A DNA stretch of 64,000 nt from Knoellia koreensis (GTDB lineage Bacteria > Actinomycetota > Actinomycetes > Actinomycetales > Dermatophilaceae), in contig NZ_JABEPQ010000005.1 of the NCBI RefSeq assembly GCF_013041615.1, positions 186,001-250,000 on the forward strand, given 5' to 3'. A program made the position numbers and the translations under genes. The notes under the pieces are model-generated. The model did no database searches, had not been told where the DNA came from, and saw only the letters and a list, made by a program, of their open reading frames with translations. This document shows positions 1 to 7,830 of the stretch, in pieces. The stretch's first letter is position 1. Each line of letters starts with the position of its first letter.

Positions 1-864
1 AACCTGCCCGACACCCTCACGGTCGCGGCGTTGGAGGTCGCGGGCGGGCGGGTGCCGATCGTCCACGACGTCCACGACTTCCAGAGCCTGCGCGCCACCC
101 CGTACGAGGACGGCTTTCCCGACCCGCCGGACCCGATCGCCTCCGAACGCGCCGCGATCGAGGGAAGCGACGCCCTCATCACGGTCTCCGACGTCCTCCT
201 CGAGGAGATCACCGCCAGGTATGCCGTGCCGGCACCTCACCTGGTCGTGCCCAACTTCGCGTTGGCGCGCGACCTGCCACCGCTGCCGGACGAGCTCGAG
301 ACGCACGAGCAGGACGTGGGCGAACCCCTGCGGTTCGTCTACGAAGGCACGATCTCCACCTGCGGTGGCCACTACGACCTGCGCGAGATCTTCGCGGCCA
401 TCGCCAGTACTCCGGGCGTACGGCTCGACGTCCACTGCGGACGCGAGCCGATGGCGGCATACCGCGGGCTCGCCGAGCGCTTCGACTCCCTCACGCTGCA
501 TCCGCCGATGCCCACGCGTGCCCTCATGCGGATGCTGCCCCGCTACGACGTCGGCTGGGCCGGCTTCAACGCCACCCTCAACGACGCGCACCTCGAGACG
601 GTGCTGCCCAACAAGGCGTTCGAGTACGTCGGTGCGGGTCTTGGTGTCCTGACGCTCCCGCACAAGGCCTTGGCGCGGTGGGTCGAGGCGGAGGGCGTGG
701 GCATCGTCCTGGACTCCCTCGACGACCTGTCGACCTCGCTGCGGGCCGCCGACGTGGAGACCGTGCGCAAGACGGCACGCGCCCACCGGGAGCGCTACAC
801 CCTCGACGCCCACATCCACGAGGTCCTCGGGCTCTACCGCTCCCTGGGGGCCGGCCCGGCGTGA
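1..864 (+). CDS. Glycosyltransferase, GT4-like, 5' truncated
   Basis: The reading frame is open from base 1, so the gene starts upstream of the window and only its last 287 codons are present. A TTG at base 31 could be mistaken for a start. What is visible looks like a GT-B fold glycosyltransferase. An N-terminal segment carries VHDVHDFQSLR. A second Rossmann half begins near LRFVYEGTIS and contains LPNKAFEYVGAG, the usual place of the donor-sugar binding Glu in GT4-type enzymes. The likely role is transfer of a sugar from a nucleotide donor to a cell-envelope acceptor; donor and acceptor cannot be read. The stop is followed by about 75 bp before the next small gene, with no strong hairpin. 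The family call is fairly secure and the substrate unknown. Confidence 0.75.
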   Translation, partial: NLPDTLTVAALEVAGGRVPIVHDVHDFQSLRATPYEDGFPDPPDPIASERAAIEGSDALITVSDVLLEEITARYAVPAPHLVVPNFALARDLPPLPDELETHEQDVGEPLRFVYEGTISTCGGHYDLREIFAAIASTPGVRLDVHCGREPMAAYRGLAERFDSLTLHPPMPTRALMRMLPRYDVGWAGFNATLNDAHLETVLPNKAFEYVGAGLGVLTLPHKALARWVEAEGVGIVLDSLDDLSTSLRAADVETVRKTARAHRERYTLDAHIHEVLGLYRSLGAGPA

Positions 865-939
865 TGGGGCCGTCGATCCTGGCGCACCGCTCAGGCTCGG
901 GTGACAACGCTGTCGGTGGTGGGTCCTACCTTCTGGTGC

Positions 940-1083
940 ATGGCCAAGACACGAGGCAACCACCTGCGGGTGGTGCGTGACGAGCAGGACCGACCCGCTC
1001 GGTCGGCGACGGACCACCGCGCCGACTACTGGTCGCAGGTGCAGACGTTGCGGGCCGAGCAGCGGCGGCTGCGCGCCGGCTGA
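940..1083 (+). CDS. Small hypothetical protein (47 aa)
   Basis: An ATG at 940 opens a 47-codon frame rich in Arg, Gln and Asp (begins MAKTRGNHLRVVRDEQ, ends LRAEQRRLRAG). It is hydrophilic with no membrane segment or Cys, and the C-terminal third could form a short charged helix. I recognise no family. It lies in the gap between the glycosyltransferase and the DUF488 gene on the same strand, and its ribosome-binding site is weak. It may be a real small basic protein or a chance frame in GC-rich DNA; size and context alone cannot decide. Confidence 0.35.
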   Translation: MAKTRGNHLRVVRDEQDRPARSATDHRADYWSQVQTLRAEQRRLRAG

Positions 1084-1109
1084 CGCCCCGTGATGGCACA
1101 GTGGTCGCC

Positions 1110-1496
1110 ATGCCGGTGAGCGTGGTGCGTCTCGGGACGCCGCGAGCTGCGGACGAGGGCCTGCGGATCGGGACCGTGCGGCGCCCTCCCCGGGGGGTGC
1201 CCAAGGCCGAGTTCGCGAGTGGGGACTGGTACGACACCTGGCTGCCGGAGCTGAGCCCGAGCGCCGGGCTGGTCACGCAGGCCCAGGCGGCTGCAACCGA
1301 CGGCGAGTGGCGCAGGTTCGTTCGCGCCTACCGCCGCGAAATGGCCGAGCCCGGGCCTCGACACCTCGTCGAGCTGCTGGCCGCCCTGTCGCACACCAGT
1401 GCTCTGGCAGTCGGCTGTTACTGCGTGGACGAGTCCCGGTGCCACCGCTCGGTCCTGCGCGAGCTGCTGGTCGAGGCCGGCGCAAGCGTCCGGTAG
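1110..1496 (+). CDS. DUF488 family protein
   Basis: This 128-residue protein has the features of the DUF488 (YeaO-like) family: an early RIGTVRRPPRGVPK segment, the WYDTWLPELSPS stretch, and a C-terminal half with YRREM and a Cys-rich VGCYCVDESRCHRSVL motif. Family members are small cytoplasmic proteins without an established biochemical role. The Cys-x-Cys...Cys-His arrangement resembles a metal or redox site, which is inference. I chose the ATG at 1110; an in-frame GTG lies nine bases upstream. The stop is 5 bp before the GTG of the glycosylase gene, so the two are probably co-transcribed, perhaps linking the protein to damage repair. Confidence 0.7.
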   Translation: MPVSVVRLGTPRAADEGLRIGTVRRPPRGVPKAEFASGDWYDTWLPELSPSAGLVTQAQAAATDGEWRRFVRAYRREMAEPGPRHLVELLAALSHTSALAVGCYCVDESRCHRSVLRELLVEAGASVR

Positions 1497-1501
1497 CGCG
1501 C

Positions 1502-2134
1502 GTGGACGACGACCTCTTCCGGCGCACGGTCGCGACCCTCACCGCCGCCGACCCGGCGCTGGCCGCCATCACCCGGGCACACGGCATACCCCCGTTGTGG
1601 TTGCGTGACCCCGGGTTTGCGAGCCTCGTGCTGTTCATCCTCGAGCAGCAGGTGTCGCTCGCGAGCGCGGCGGCGGCCTATCGCAAGGTGTTGGCGCGGA
1701 TCGGGACGATGTCGCCGCGGGCGCTGCTGGCCGCCACGCCGGAGGAGCTGCGCGCCGACGGGGTGTCGCGGCAGAAGGACCGCTACCTGCGGGCGCTGGC
1801 CGAGGCGGTCGAGTCGGGTTCGCTGGACCTCGAGGCGTTGGCGGGTATGCCGGACGATGAGGTCCGCGCCCGGCTCACCTCCCTGCCGGGGATCGGCCGG
1901 TGGACCGCCGATGTCTACCTGCTCGCCTGCCTGGGTCGGCCGGACCTGTGGCCGGTCGGCGACCGTGCGTTGCAGGTGGCGGTGGCCGAGGCGCTCGGCC
2001 TCGAGGAGGTGCCCGACCAGGCGCGGCTCGAGGAGCTCGGTGAGCGGTGGCGGCCCCACCGCTCGACGGCCGCGCGCCTGTTGTGGCACGGCTACCTCAG
2101 CCGGCGCGGCCGGGTCGAGACCCCGCCGCTGTGA
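1502..2134 (+). CDS. DNA-3-methyladenine glycosylase (AlkA-type)
   Basis: A helix-hairpin-helix base-excision repair enzyme of 210 residues that removes alkylated purines from DNA. The hairpin reads LTSLPGIGRWTADVYLL at about residues 127-143, followed by WPVGDRAL, whose Asp sits where AlkA enzymes keep their catalytic Asp. The LEQQVSLASA helix near residue 45 is also typical. It lacks the extra N-terminal domain of E. coli AlkA, so it is the short actinobacterial form. The start is the GTG at 1502, five bases after the DUF488 stop. Earlier in-frame codons overlap the DUF488 gene and are unlikely. A 33-bp tandem repeat follows about 50 bp after the stop. Confidence 0.85.
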   Translation: MDDDLFRRTVATLTAADPALAAITRAHGIPPLWLRDPGFASLVLFILEQQVSLASAAAAYRKVLARIGTMSPRALLAATPEELRADGVSRQKDRYLRALAEAVESGSLDLEALAGMPDDEVRARLTSLPGIGRWTADVYLLACLGRPDLWPVGDRALQVAVAEALGLEEVPDQARLEELGERWRPHRSTAARLLWHGYLSRRGRVETPPL

Positions 2135-2186
2135 CCTGACGGCGCGCGCCAGTGCGTCGCACGCGCGCCCTCCCGGTCAACAAGTC

Positions 2187-2252
2187 CCCAAATGGAAGAT
2201 CGTTGACGTCGACGAGTCACCCAAATGGAAGATCGTCGACGTCAGCAACGGC
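2187..2252 (+). repeat. 33-bp tandem repeat, two units (locus A)
   Basis: Two head-to-tail 33-bp units (2187-2219 and 2220-2252). Both open with CCCAAATGGAAGATCGT and share a GT(T/C)GACGTC block; the second unit loses similarity in its last ten bases. The same unit, inverted, forms a three-copy array at 45234-45332. The period is eleven codons and would read PKWKIVDV in one frame, but there is no convincing gene around it. The rest of the 350-bp gap 2135-2484 contains only this repeat and the terminator at 2427-2462. Confidence 0.8.
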
Positions 2253-2426
2253 GCTGGAGGCCGGTGGCGACGCCGGACTCGGTGGTGAGCCCGGCAGCAG
2301 CGAGGCCTGACCGCCCTGGGCCGAGACGAGGACGTCCTCGAGGACGCTCCCGACTTCGGGCCACTGAGGCTCGACCGGGCGCCCTGCGTCAGGCCTCGGC
2401 GGCCCGAAGTGGGGCGGACACGCGAA

Positions 2427-2462
2427 CGGGCCCGGTCACCGCGAGAGGGGTGACCGGGCCCG
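2427..2462 (-). terminator. Hairpin terminator after chvE
   Basis: A perfect 14-bp stem (2427-2440 with 2449-2462, arms CGGGCCCGGTCACC and its complement) encloses an 8-base loop. It lies 23 bp past the chvE stop on the minus strand. No run of T follows, as is common for terminators in high-GC actinomycetes. Confidence 0.75.
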
Positions 2463-2484
2463 CCGAGCTGATGGTGCCTGCGGC

Positions 2485-3582
2485 TCAGTTGGTGAGCTTG
2501 GACAGCGTCGGGTCGTTGGCGTACGCCTCCTTGGCGTTCTCCTTGGTCACGATGAGCGGCTCGAGCAGGTTGGCCGGGACCACCTTGACACCGTTGTTGT
2601 ACTGCTTGGTGTCGGTGATCTTCGGCTCCTGGCCCTTCTGGATCGCCTGGATCATCTCGATCGTGGCCTTGACCAGGTTGCGGGTGTCCTTGTTGATCGT
2701 GGAGTACTGCTCACCCGCCATGATCGACTTGACCGACTCGACCTCGGAGTCCTGACCAGTGACGACCGGGACCGGCTTGCCGGCGGCCTTGGTCGAGGTG
2801 ATGATCGCGCGGGCCAGGGTGTCGTTCGGCGAGAGCACGCCGTCGATCGGGGCCGAGGAGTAGTTGCCCGAGAGCAGGGTGTCCATGCGCTTCTGCGCGT
2901 TCTCGGCCTTCCAACCCTGGGTGACGACCTGCTTGAAGTCGGTCTGCTTGGAGACCACCTTGAGGGTGCCGTCGTCGATCTTGGGCTTGAGGACGCTCAT
3001 GGCACCGTCGAAGAAGACCTTGGCGTTGGCGTCGTCGGGCGACCCGGCGAACAGCTCGATGTTGTAGGGGCCGTTGGGCTTCTTCTTGGCCATGCCCTCG
3101 AGCAGCGCGTTGCCCTGGAGGACACCGACCTTGAAGTTGTCGTAGGCCACGTAGTAGTCGACCGCGTCGGTGTTGAGCAGCAACCGGTCGTATGCGATGA
3201 CGACCGCACCGGAGTCCTTGGCCGCCTTGAGCTGGGTGCCCAGCTGCGAACCGTCGATCGCGCCGACCACGATCACCTTGGCGCCCTTGGTGACCATCGA
3301 CTGGATCTGGTTCTGCTGCTCGCCGACGCCGCCGTTGGCGAACTGCACGTCGGGCTTGAAGCCAGCGGCCTTGAGGTCGGTGTTGAACAGGTTCTCGGCG
3401 AGGACCCAGTTCTCCGACGTCTTCTGCGGCAGCGAGACGCCGATGAGCGAGTCGGCGGGGAACTTGTCCCCACTGCCGCTGCCCGAGCCACCGCCGGAGC
3501 CGCCGTCGTCGGACCGACCGCAGCCGGCCAGCGCGAGCGCGGCGACGGCCGCCACGGCCATCGTCTTGGTCACAACTCTCAT
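2485..3582 (-). CDS. chvE: Monosaccharide ABC transporter substrate-binding lipoprotein
   Basis: A 365-residue extracellular sugar-binding protein of the ChvE/xylose-binding type (periplasmic-binding protein fold 4). The N-terminus has a lipoprotein signal ending in LALAGC (lipid-attached Cys21), followed by a Gly/Ser linker before the binding domain starts near residue 38. Family landmarks are VVGAIDGSQLG, VIAYDRLLLN, IELFAGSPDDANA and VLSPNDTLARAI. It should capture an aldose such as xylose, glucose or arabinose and pass it to the MmsA/MmsB membrane complex encoded upstream on the same strand. The ATG at 3582 follows an AAGAGGA ribosome site. It is the last gene of the operon, before a strong hairpin. 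The exact sugar cannot be read. Confidence 0.92.
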   Translation of the reverse strand: MRVVTKTMAVAAVAALALAGCGRSDDGGSGGGSGSGSGDKFPADSLIGVSLPQKTSENWVLAENLFNTDLKAAGFKPDVQFANGGVGEQQNQIQSMVTKGAKVIVVGAIDGSQLGTQLKAAKDSGAVVIAYDRLLLNTDAVDYYVAYDNFKVGVLQGNALLEGMAKKKPNGPYNIELFAGSPDDANAKVFFDGAMSVLKPKIDDGTLKVVSKQTDFKQVVTQGWKAENAQKRMDTLLSGNYSSAPIDGVLSPNDTLARAIITSTKAAGKPVPVVTGQDSEVESVKSIMAGEQYSTINKDTRNLVKATIEMIQAIQKGQEPKITDTKQYNNGVKVVPANLLEPLIVTKENAKEAYANDPTLSKLTN

Positions 3583-3650
3583 GTGGGTTCCTCTTCTTGT
3601 TCTGCTGGGTTGGGGGTACCGCTGGTGGAACAGACGGCCAGGGACCGGCC

Positions 3651-3679
3651 GGCCCTGACCCTGGACGGGGGGTCAGGCC
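3651..3679 (-). promoter_or_regulatory. Intercistronic hairpin between mmsB and chvE
   Basis: GGGTCAGGCC (3670-3679) can pair with 3651-3661 with one bulged base, placing a hairpin over the mmsB stop codon in the 90-bp gap before chvE. Such hairpins can stabilise or partly terminate a message so that the binding protein is made in excess over the membrane parts. That role is inference; only the pairing is seen. Confidence 0.4.
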
Positions 3680-4929
3680 TGCTGTTTGACGCCCTCGGTG
3701 TCACCGGCTGCGGCACGACCACCGCCGCCGGAGTTCTTCATCAACATGCCGATGATCGAGCGTCGGCCCTGGCTCTTGTTGTAGACGTCGAAGGCGACGG
3801 CGATGAGCAGGACCAGGCCCTTGTAGATCTGGGTCTGGTCGGCGCCCACGCCGAGCAGCTGGAGCCCGTTGTTGAGCACCGCCATCACGAGACCACCGAT
3901 CACGGACCCGACCACGGTGCCGACACCGCCGCTGACGGCGGCGCCGCCGATGAACACGGCCGCGATCACGTCGAGCTCCCAGCCGACACCGTCGAACGGG
4001 CCGGAGGCGTTGGAGCGGGCCACGAACATCATGCCGCCGAGCGCCGCGAGCACCGACATGTTCATCATGACGAAGAAGTTGATCCGGCGGCTGCGCACCC
4101 CGGAGAGCTCCGCGGCCTGCCGGTTGCCGCCCACGGCATACACGTGGCGACCGATGATCGTGCGCGTCGCGACGAACCCGTAGACCAGCGTCAGGACACC
4201 GAGGATGATCGCCGACACCGGCAACGAGGTGCCCTTTCGACCCGAGGCCATCAGCATCGCCGCGGCCATGATCGCGACACAGATGAGGCCGATGCGGACG
4301 GCGACGATCCAGCCCGCCTCGAGGTGGGCACCGATCTTGGACTGGTTGCGCCGCGTGCGCAGCGTCCCGCCGATGATCGCCGCGCAGAGCAGGAGGCCCA
4401 GGAGCAGGGTGAGGTTGTTGTAGCCGGTGTTGGGTCCGACCTCCGGCAGGTAGCCGGCACCGATGACCTGGAAGTCCTTGCCCACCGGGACGGTGAGCGA
4501 CTTGCCGACGGCCTGGTTGGCTCCACGGAAGATGAGCATCCCGGCGAGGGTGACGATGAAGGCCGGGATGCCCACGACCGCGACCCAGAAGCCCTGCCAC
4601 GCGCCGACCAGCGCGCCGATGGCCAGCCCGAACAGGATGCCGCCCCACCACGGCAGGCCCCAGTCGCGCATCGCGATGGCGACGCTGATGCCGACGAACG
4701 CGGCCACGGAGCCCACGGACAGGTCGATGTGACCGGCGATGATGACGAGCACCATGCCGATGGCCATCACCAGGATGTAGCTGTTGCCCTGGAAGATGTT
4801 GATGACGTTCTCGGGCTTGAGCGTGAGGCCGCCGGTCCTCCACTGGAAGAACAGGATCAGCGCCACCAGCGCGAAGATCATGCCCAGCTGGCGGGTGTCT
4901 CCGCCGAAGATCTGCTTCAGCTTGTCCAT
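3673..4929 (-). CDS. mmsB: Monosaccharide ABC transporter permease
   Basis: A 418-residue polytopic inner-membrane protein of the BPD_transp_2 family, which includes XylH, MmsB and GguB. Hydrophobic segments run through most of the chain (for example [12 protein letters not shown] near residue 17 and [20 protein letters not shown] near residue 360). The LEAGW and [14 protein letters not shown] loops, the latter on the cytoplasmic side, are typical of sugar permeases. The protein forms the channel that takes sugar from ChvE, powered by MmsA. The ATG at 4929 has a GAGGAGA ribosome site and overlaps the mmsA stop by 13 bp, which indicates translational coupling. The C-terminus is a Gly/Ala-rich cytoplasmic tail. 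Confidence 0.92.
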   Translation of the reverse strand: MDKLKQIFGGDTRQLGMIFALVALILFFQWRTGGLTLKPENVINIFQGNSYILVMAIGMVLVIIAGHIDLSVGSVAAFVGISVAIAMRDWGLPWWGGILFGLAIGALVGAWQGFWVAVVGIPAFIVTLAGMLIFRGANQAVGKSLTVPVGKDFQVIGAGYLPEVGPNTGYNNLTLLLGLLLCAAIIGGTLRTRRNQSKIGAHLEAGWIVAVRIGLICVAIMAAAMLMASGRKGTSLPVSAIILGVLTLVYGFVATRTIIGRHVYAVGGNRQAAELSGVRSRRINFFVMMNMSVLAALGGMMFVARSNASGPFDGVGWELDVIAAVFIGGAAVSGGVGTVVGSVIGGLVMAVLNNGLQLLGVGADQTQIYKGLVLLIAVAFDVYNKSQGRRSIIGMLMKNSGGGGRAAAGDTEGVKQQA

Positions 4930-6569
4930 GCACTCTCCTCGGGAGCGGTGGCCTCGGCGTGGCCGTCGGTGGCGGTGGTGTCAGGGGTGTCGGCGGCCAC
5001 CTGTGCCGCCTCGGCGCGCTCAGCGGCGCGGGACTTCATGCTGGTCGCGGTCATCAGCCGCATCAGCGTCTCCTGGTCGGCCTCCCCCTTGTCGAGGACG
5101 CCGGTGATCCGCCCCTCGGAGATCGTGTAGATGCGGTCGGAGATGCCGAGCAGCTCCGGCAGCTCGGAGGAGACGACGATGACGCCCTTCCCCTCGTCGG
5201 CGAGCCGCTGGATGATGCCGTAGATCTCGAACTTGGCCCCCACGTCGATGCCGCGGGTCGGCTCGTCGAGGATGAGCAGGTCGGGGTCGGTGAAGAGCCA
5301 CTTGCTCAGCACGACCTTCTGCTGGTTGCCACCCGACAGCTTGGCCACGCCGTAGTCGATCGACGGCGCCTTGGTGCGCAGCGCCTTGCGGTACTCCTCG
5401 GCCGACTGGCGCTCGGACCGCTCGTTGATGACGAAGCGGTTCGCGATCTTCTTGAGCTTGGCCGACACGGTCGTGGTCTTGATGTCGTCGAGCAGGTTGA
5501 GCCCGAGCACCTTTCGGTCCTCGGTGACGTAGGCGATGCCGGCGTCGATCGCGGCGGGCACCGAGCGGAGCCGGGCCTCCTTGCCGTTCAACACCATTCG
5601 ACCTTTGAGGAACGTGCCGTAGCTGTGGCCGAAGAGGGAGCGCATGAGCTCGGTGCGACCCGAGCCCATGAGGCCGGCGAAGCCCACGATCTCGCCGCGG
5701 CGCACGAAGAAGTCCGACCCCTTGGCGACGAGCCGCTCGGGGACGTCGGGGTGGGCGACGGTCCAGTCGTGGACCTCGAAGAAGGTCTCGCCGATGTTCG
5801 GGGTGTGGTCGGGGAAGCGGGACTCCAGGGACCGCCCGACCATGCCGCGGATGATGCGGTCCTCGTCGACGGGGCCCTGCCGCGCGTCGAGCGTCTCGAC
5901 CGTCTTGCCGTCACGGATGATGGTGATCGCGTCGGCGATCTCCTCGATCTCGTTGAGCTTGTGGCTGATCATGATGCAGGTGATGCCACGGGCCTGGAGC
6001 CCGCGGATCAGACCGAGCAGGTGGCGCGAGTCCTCCTCGTTGAGCGCGGCGGTCGGCTCGTCGAGGATGAGCAGCTTGACCTGCTTGCTCAGCGCCTTGG
6101 CGATCTCGACCAGCTGCTGCTTGCCGACCCCGATATTCTTGATCGGCGTCTCGGGCTCCTCGCTGAGGCCGACCCGGGCGAGCAGCTCCCGCGCGCGGTT
6201 GTTGGTCGCTACCCAGTCGATGGCGCCGCGCCGGGTCTCCTCGTTGCCGAGGAAGATGTTCTCCGCGATCGACAGCTCCGGGATGAGCGCGAGCTCCTGG
6301 TGGATGATCACGATGCCGGCGTGCTCGGAGTCACGGATGCTGCGGAACTCCACCGGGGCGCCCTCGAAGAGGATCTCCCCCTCGTAGCTGCCGTGCGGGT
6401 GGACCCCGGACAGCACCTTCATCAGGGTCGACTTGCCGGCGCCGTTCTCGCCGCAGATGGCGTGCACGTCACCGCGTCGGACTGCGAGGGTGACGTCGGA
6501 GAGGGCCTTGACGCCGGGGAACGTCTTGCTGATCCCGTTCATCTCCAGGATCGTCCCGTTGTCGCTCAC
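4917..6569 (-). CDS. mmsA: Monosaccharide ABC transporter ATPase (duplicated)
   Basis: A 550-residue protein with two fused ABC ATPase domains, as in XylG, MmsA and GguA. The first has Walker [10 protein letters not shown] (residues 40-48), Walker [12 protein letters not shown] and a reduced signature (VGKQQ). The second has a degenerate Walker A ([10 protein letters not shown]), a full [11 protein letters not shown] signature and Walker [13 protein letters not shown]. This asymmetry is normal for the family, in which the two halves pair to form the working sites. I chose the GTG at 6569, preceded by GAGGAGG four bases away, over an upstream in-frame start at 6614 that lacks such a site. It is the first gene of the operon, downstream of the palindromic operator at 6625-6638. 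Confidence 0.92.
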   Translation of the reverse strand: MSDNGTILEMNGISKTFPGVKALSDVTLAVRRGDVHAICGENGAGKSTLMKVLSGVHPHGSYEGEILFEGAPVEFRSIRDSEHAGIVIIHQELALIPELSIAENIFLGNEETRRGAIDWVATNNRARELLARVGLSEEPETPIKNIGVGKQQLVEIAKALSKQVKLLILDEPTAALNEEDSRHLLGLIRGLQARGITCIMISHKLNEIEEIADAITIIRDGKTVETLDARQGPVDEDRIIRGMVGRSLESRFPDHTPNIGETFFEVHDWTVAHPDVPERLVAKGSDFFVRRGEIVGFAGLMGSGRTELMRSLFGHSYGTFLKGRMVLNGKEARLRSVPAAIDAGIAYVTEDRKVLGLNLLDDIKTTTVSAKLKKIANRFVINERSERQSAEEYRKALRTKAPSIDYGVAKLSGGNQQKVVLSKWLFTDPDLLILDEPTRGIDVGAKFEIYGIIQRLADEGKGVIVVSSELPELLGISDRIYTISEGRITGVLDKGEADQETLMRLMTATSMKSRAAERAEAAQVAADTPDTTATDGHAEATAPEESAWTS

Positions 6570-6624
6570 GCAGCCTCCTCGTCGAGGGTCCAGGGCGCCG
6601 CCCACCGGCCGCACCGTCCATGCT

Positions 6625-6638
6625 TGACAACGTTGTCA
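6625..6638. promoter_or_regulatory. LacI-family operator in the divergent promoter
   Basis: TGACAACGTTGTCA is a perfect 14-bp palindrome with the central CG step typical of LacI/GalR-family operators. It lies between the importer operon (start 6569, minus) and the regulator gene (start 6694, plus). TTGACA at 6624-6629 followed after 16 bp by TTTTAG could be the promoter of the regulator and overlaps the palindrome. Repression of both directions is the natural reading, with the imported sugar or a derivative as inducer (inference). Confidence 0.75.
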
Positions 6639-6693
6639 GGGCGAGTTTTAGTCAGGACGCCCGTCAAGTCAACCCACCCACACCGAGCGAGTC

Positions 6694-7737
6694 GTGACCG
6701 TGACATCGACGCCGATGCGACCAGCGCCCCGCGCCACCATGCGCGACGTCGCGGCGCTCGCCGGGGTGAGCGTCAAGACCGTGTCGCGCGTCGTCAACCA
6801 GGAGCCGTCGGTCTCCCCCGACGTCGCGCAGCGGGTGCGCACGGCGGTGGCGACCCTCGGCTACCGGCACCACCTCGGCGCGAGCACCCTGCGTCGCACG
6901 GAGCAGCGCACGGGCACGGTCGCCGCCCTCCTCCAGGACCTCAGCAACGCCTACTCCGCCAGCGTCCTGCGCGCGATCGAGGTGGCTGCGCACGAACGCG
7001 ACATCGCCGTCGTCGCCTCGAGCCTCGACGAGGACCCGGCCCGGGAGCGGCAGATCGTGGAGGGGCTGGTGCGGCGCCGCGTCGACGGGCTCGTCCTCAT
7101 GCCGGCGACCGCGTCACAGGCCTACCTGCAACCCGACCTCGACGCCGGCCTGGTGACGGTCTGCGTCGACCGGCACCCCCAGGGCATCTCGGTCGACTCG
7201 GTCGCCGTCGACGGTGCGCGCGGCGGTGCGCTGGCGACGACCCACCTGCTCGACCACGGTCATCGCCGGGTCGCCTTCCTGGGGGACGACCTGCGGATCG
7301 AGACCGCAGCGGCCAGGTATGCCGGGTACGAGCGTGCGCTGGCCGCGCGCGAGGTCGCGCTCGAGCCGGGACTGGTCGTGACCGGGTTGCGGTCGGCGGC
7401 GGACGCCGCGCGTGCCGTGCACGGCCTGCTCGACTCGACCGATCCTCCGACCGCGATCTTCGCGGCCCGCAACGCCGTGGCCGAGGGTGCAGTCCGGACC
7501 CTGCGCGAGCGGGGCGTCGCCCACGCCACGGCCCTCGTCGGGTTCGACGACTTTGCCCTGGCCGACGTGCTCGACCCGCCCCTCACCGTCGTGCGCCAGG
7601 ACGTCGACGCCATCGGCGCTGAGGTCGTGAGCCGGCTCTTCGCGCGGCTGGACGGCGACACCTCGCCGCCGCGCGCCGTCGACATCGACCTCGAGCTGGT
7701 GCGACGGGGATCCGGCGAGATCAGGCCACCCCACTGA
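6694..7737 (+). CDS. LacI-family transcriptional regulator
   Basis: A 347-residue sugar-responsive DNA-binding protein. The N-terminal helix-turn-helix reads TMRDVAALAGVSVKTVSRVV at about residues 15-34, with the hinge region after it. The rest is a periplasmic-binding-protein-like effector domain with typical segments such as VDGLVLMP, HRRVAFLGDD, AIFAARN and LVGFDDFALADVLDPPLTVV. The start is the GTG at 6694; an ATG at 6715 is an alternative. The gene is divergent from the chvE-type importer and shares a palindromic operator with it, so it most likely represses that operon in the absence of sugar. The 93-bp gap to the next gene, which runs convergently, contains only weak dyad symmetry. Confidence 0.9.
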   Translation: MTVTSTPMRPAPRATMRDVAALAGVSVKTVSRVVNQEPSVSPDVAQRVRTAVATLGYRHHLGASTLRRTEQRTGTVAALLQDLSNAYSASVLRAIEVAAHERDIAVVASSLDEDPARERQIVEGLVRRRVDGLVLMPATASQAYLQPDLDAGLVTVCVDRHPQGISVDSVAVDGARGGALATTHLLDHGHRRVAFLGDDLRIETAAARYAGYERALAAREVALEPGLVVTGLRSAADAARAVHGLLDSTDPPTAIFAARNAVAEGAVRTLRERGVAHATALVGFDDFALADVLDPPLTVVRQDVDAIGAEVVSRLFARLDGDTSPPRAVDIDLELVRRGSGEIRPPH

Positions 7738-7830
7738 CCCTCCCGGTTCGGCTTTGGGTGCCCGAACGCTCGGGAATCCGAGCACCTGGACACCCATCCA
7801 GATCGCGCCAGAGCGCAGCGGGGGCTGAGG

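Noticed and set aside
3583-7622. Long plus-strand frames (515 and 887 codons) across the sugar transporter operon
   Set aside because: Low-complexity His/Asp/Arg-rich shadows of mmsA, mmsB and the LacI gene, which show clear family motifs in the other frames.
7738-7830. Terminator between the LacI gene and the EF-G-like gene
   Set aside because: GGTGC/GCACC with an inner CCGA/TCGG can pair, but mismatches and bulges make it too weak to list.
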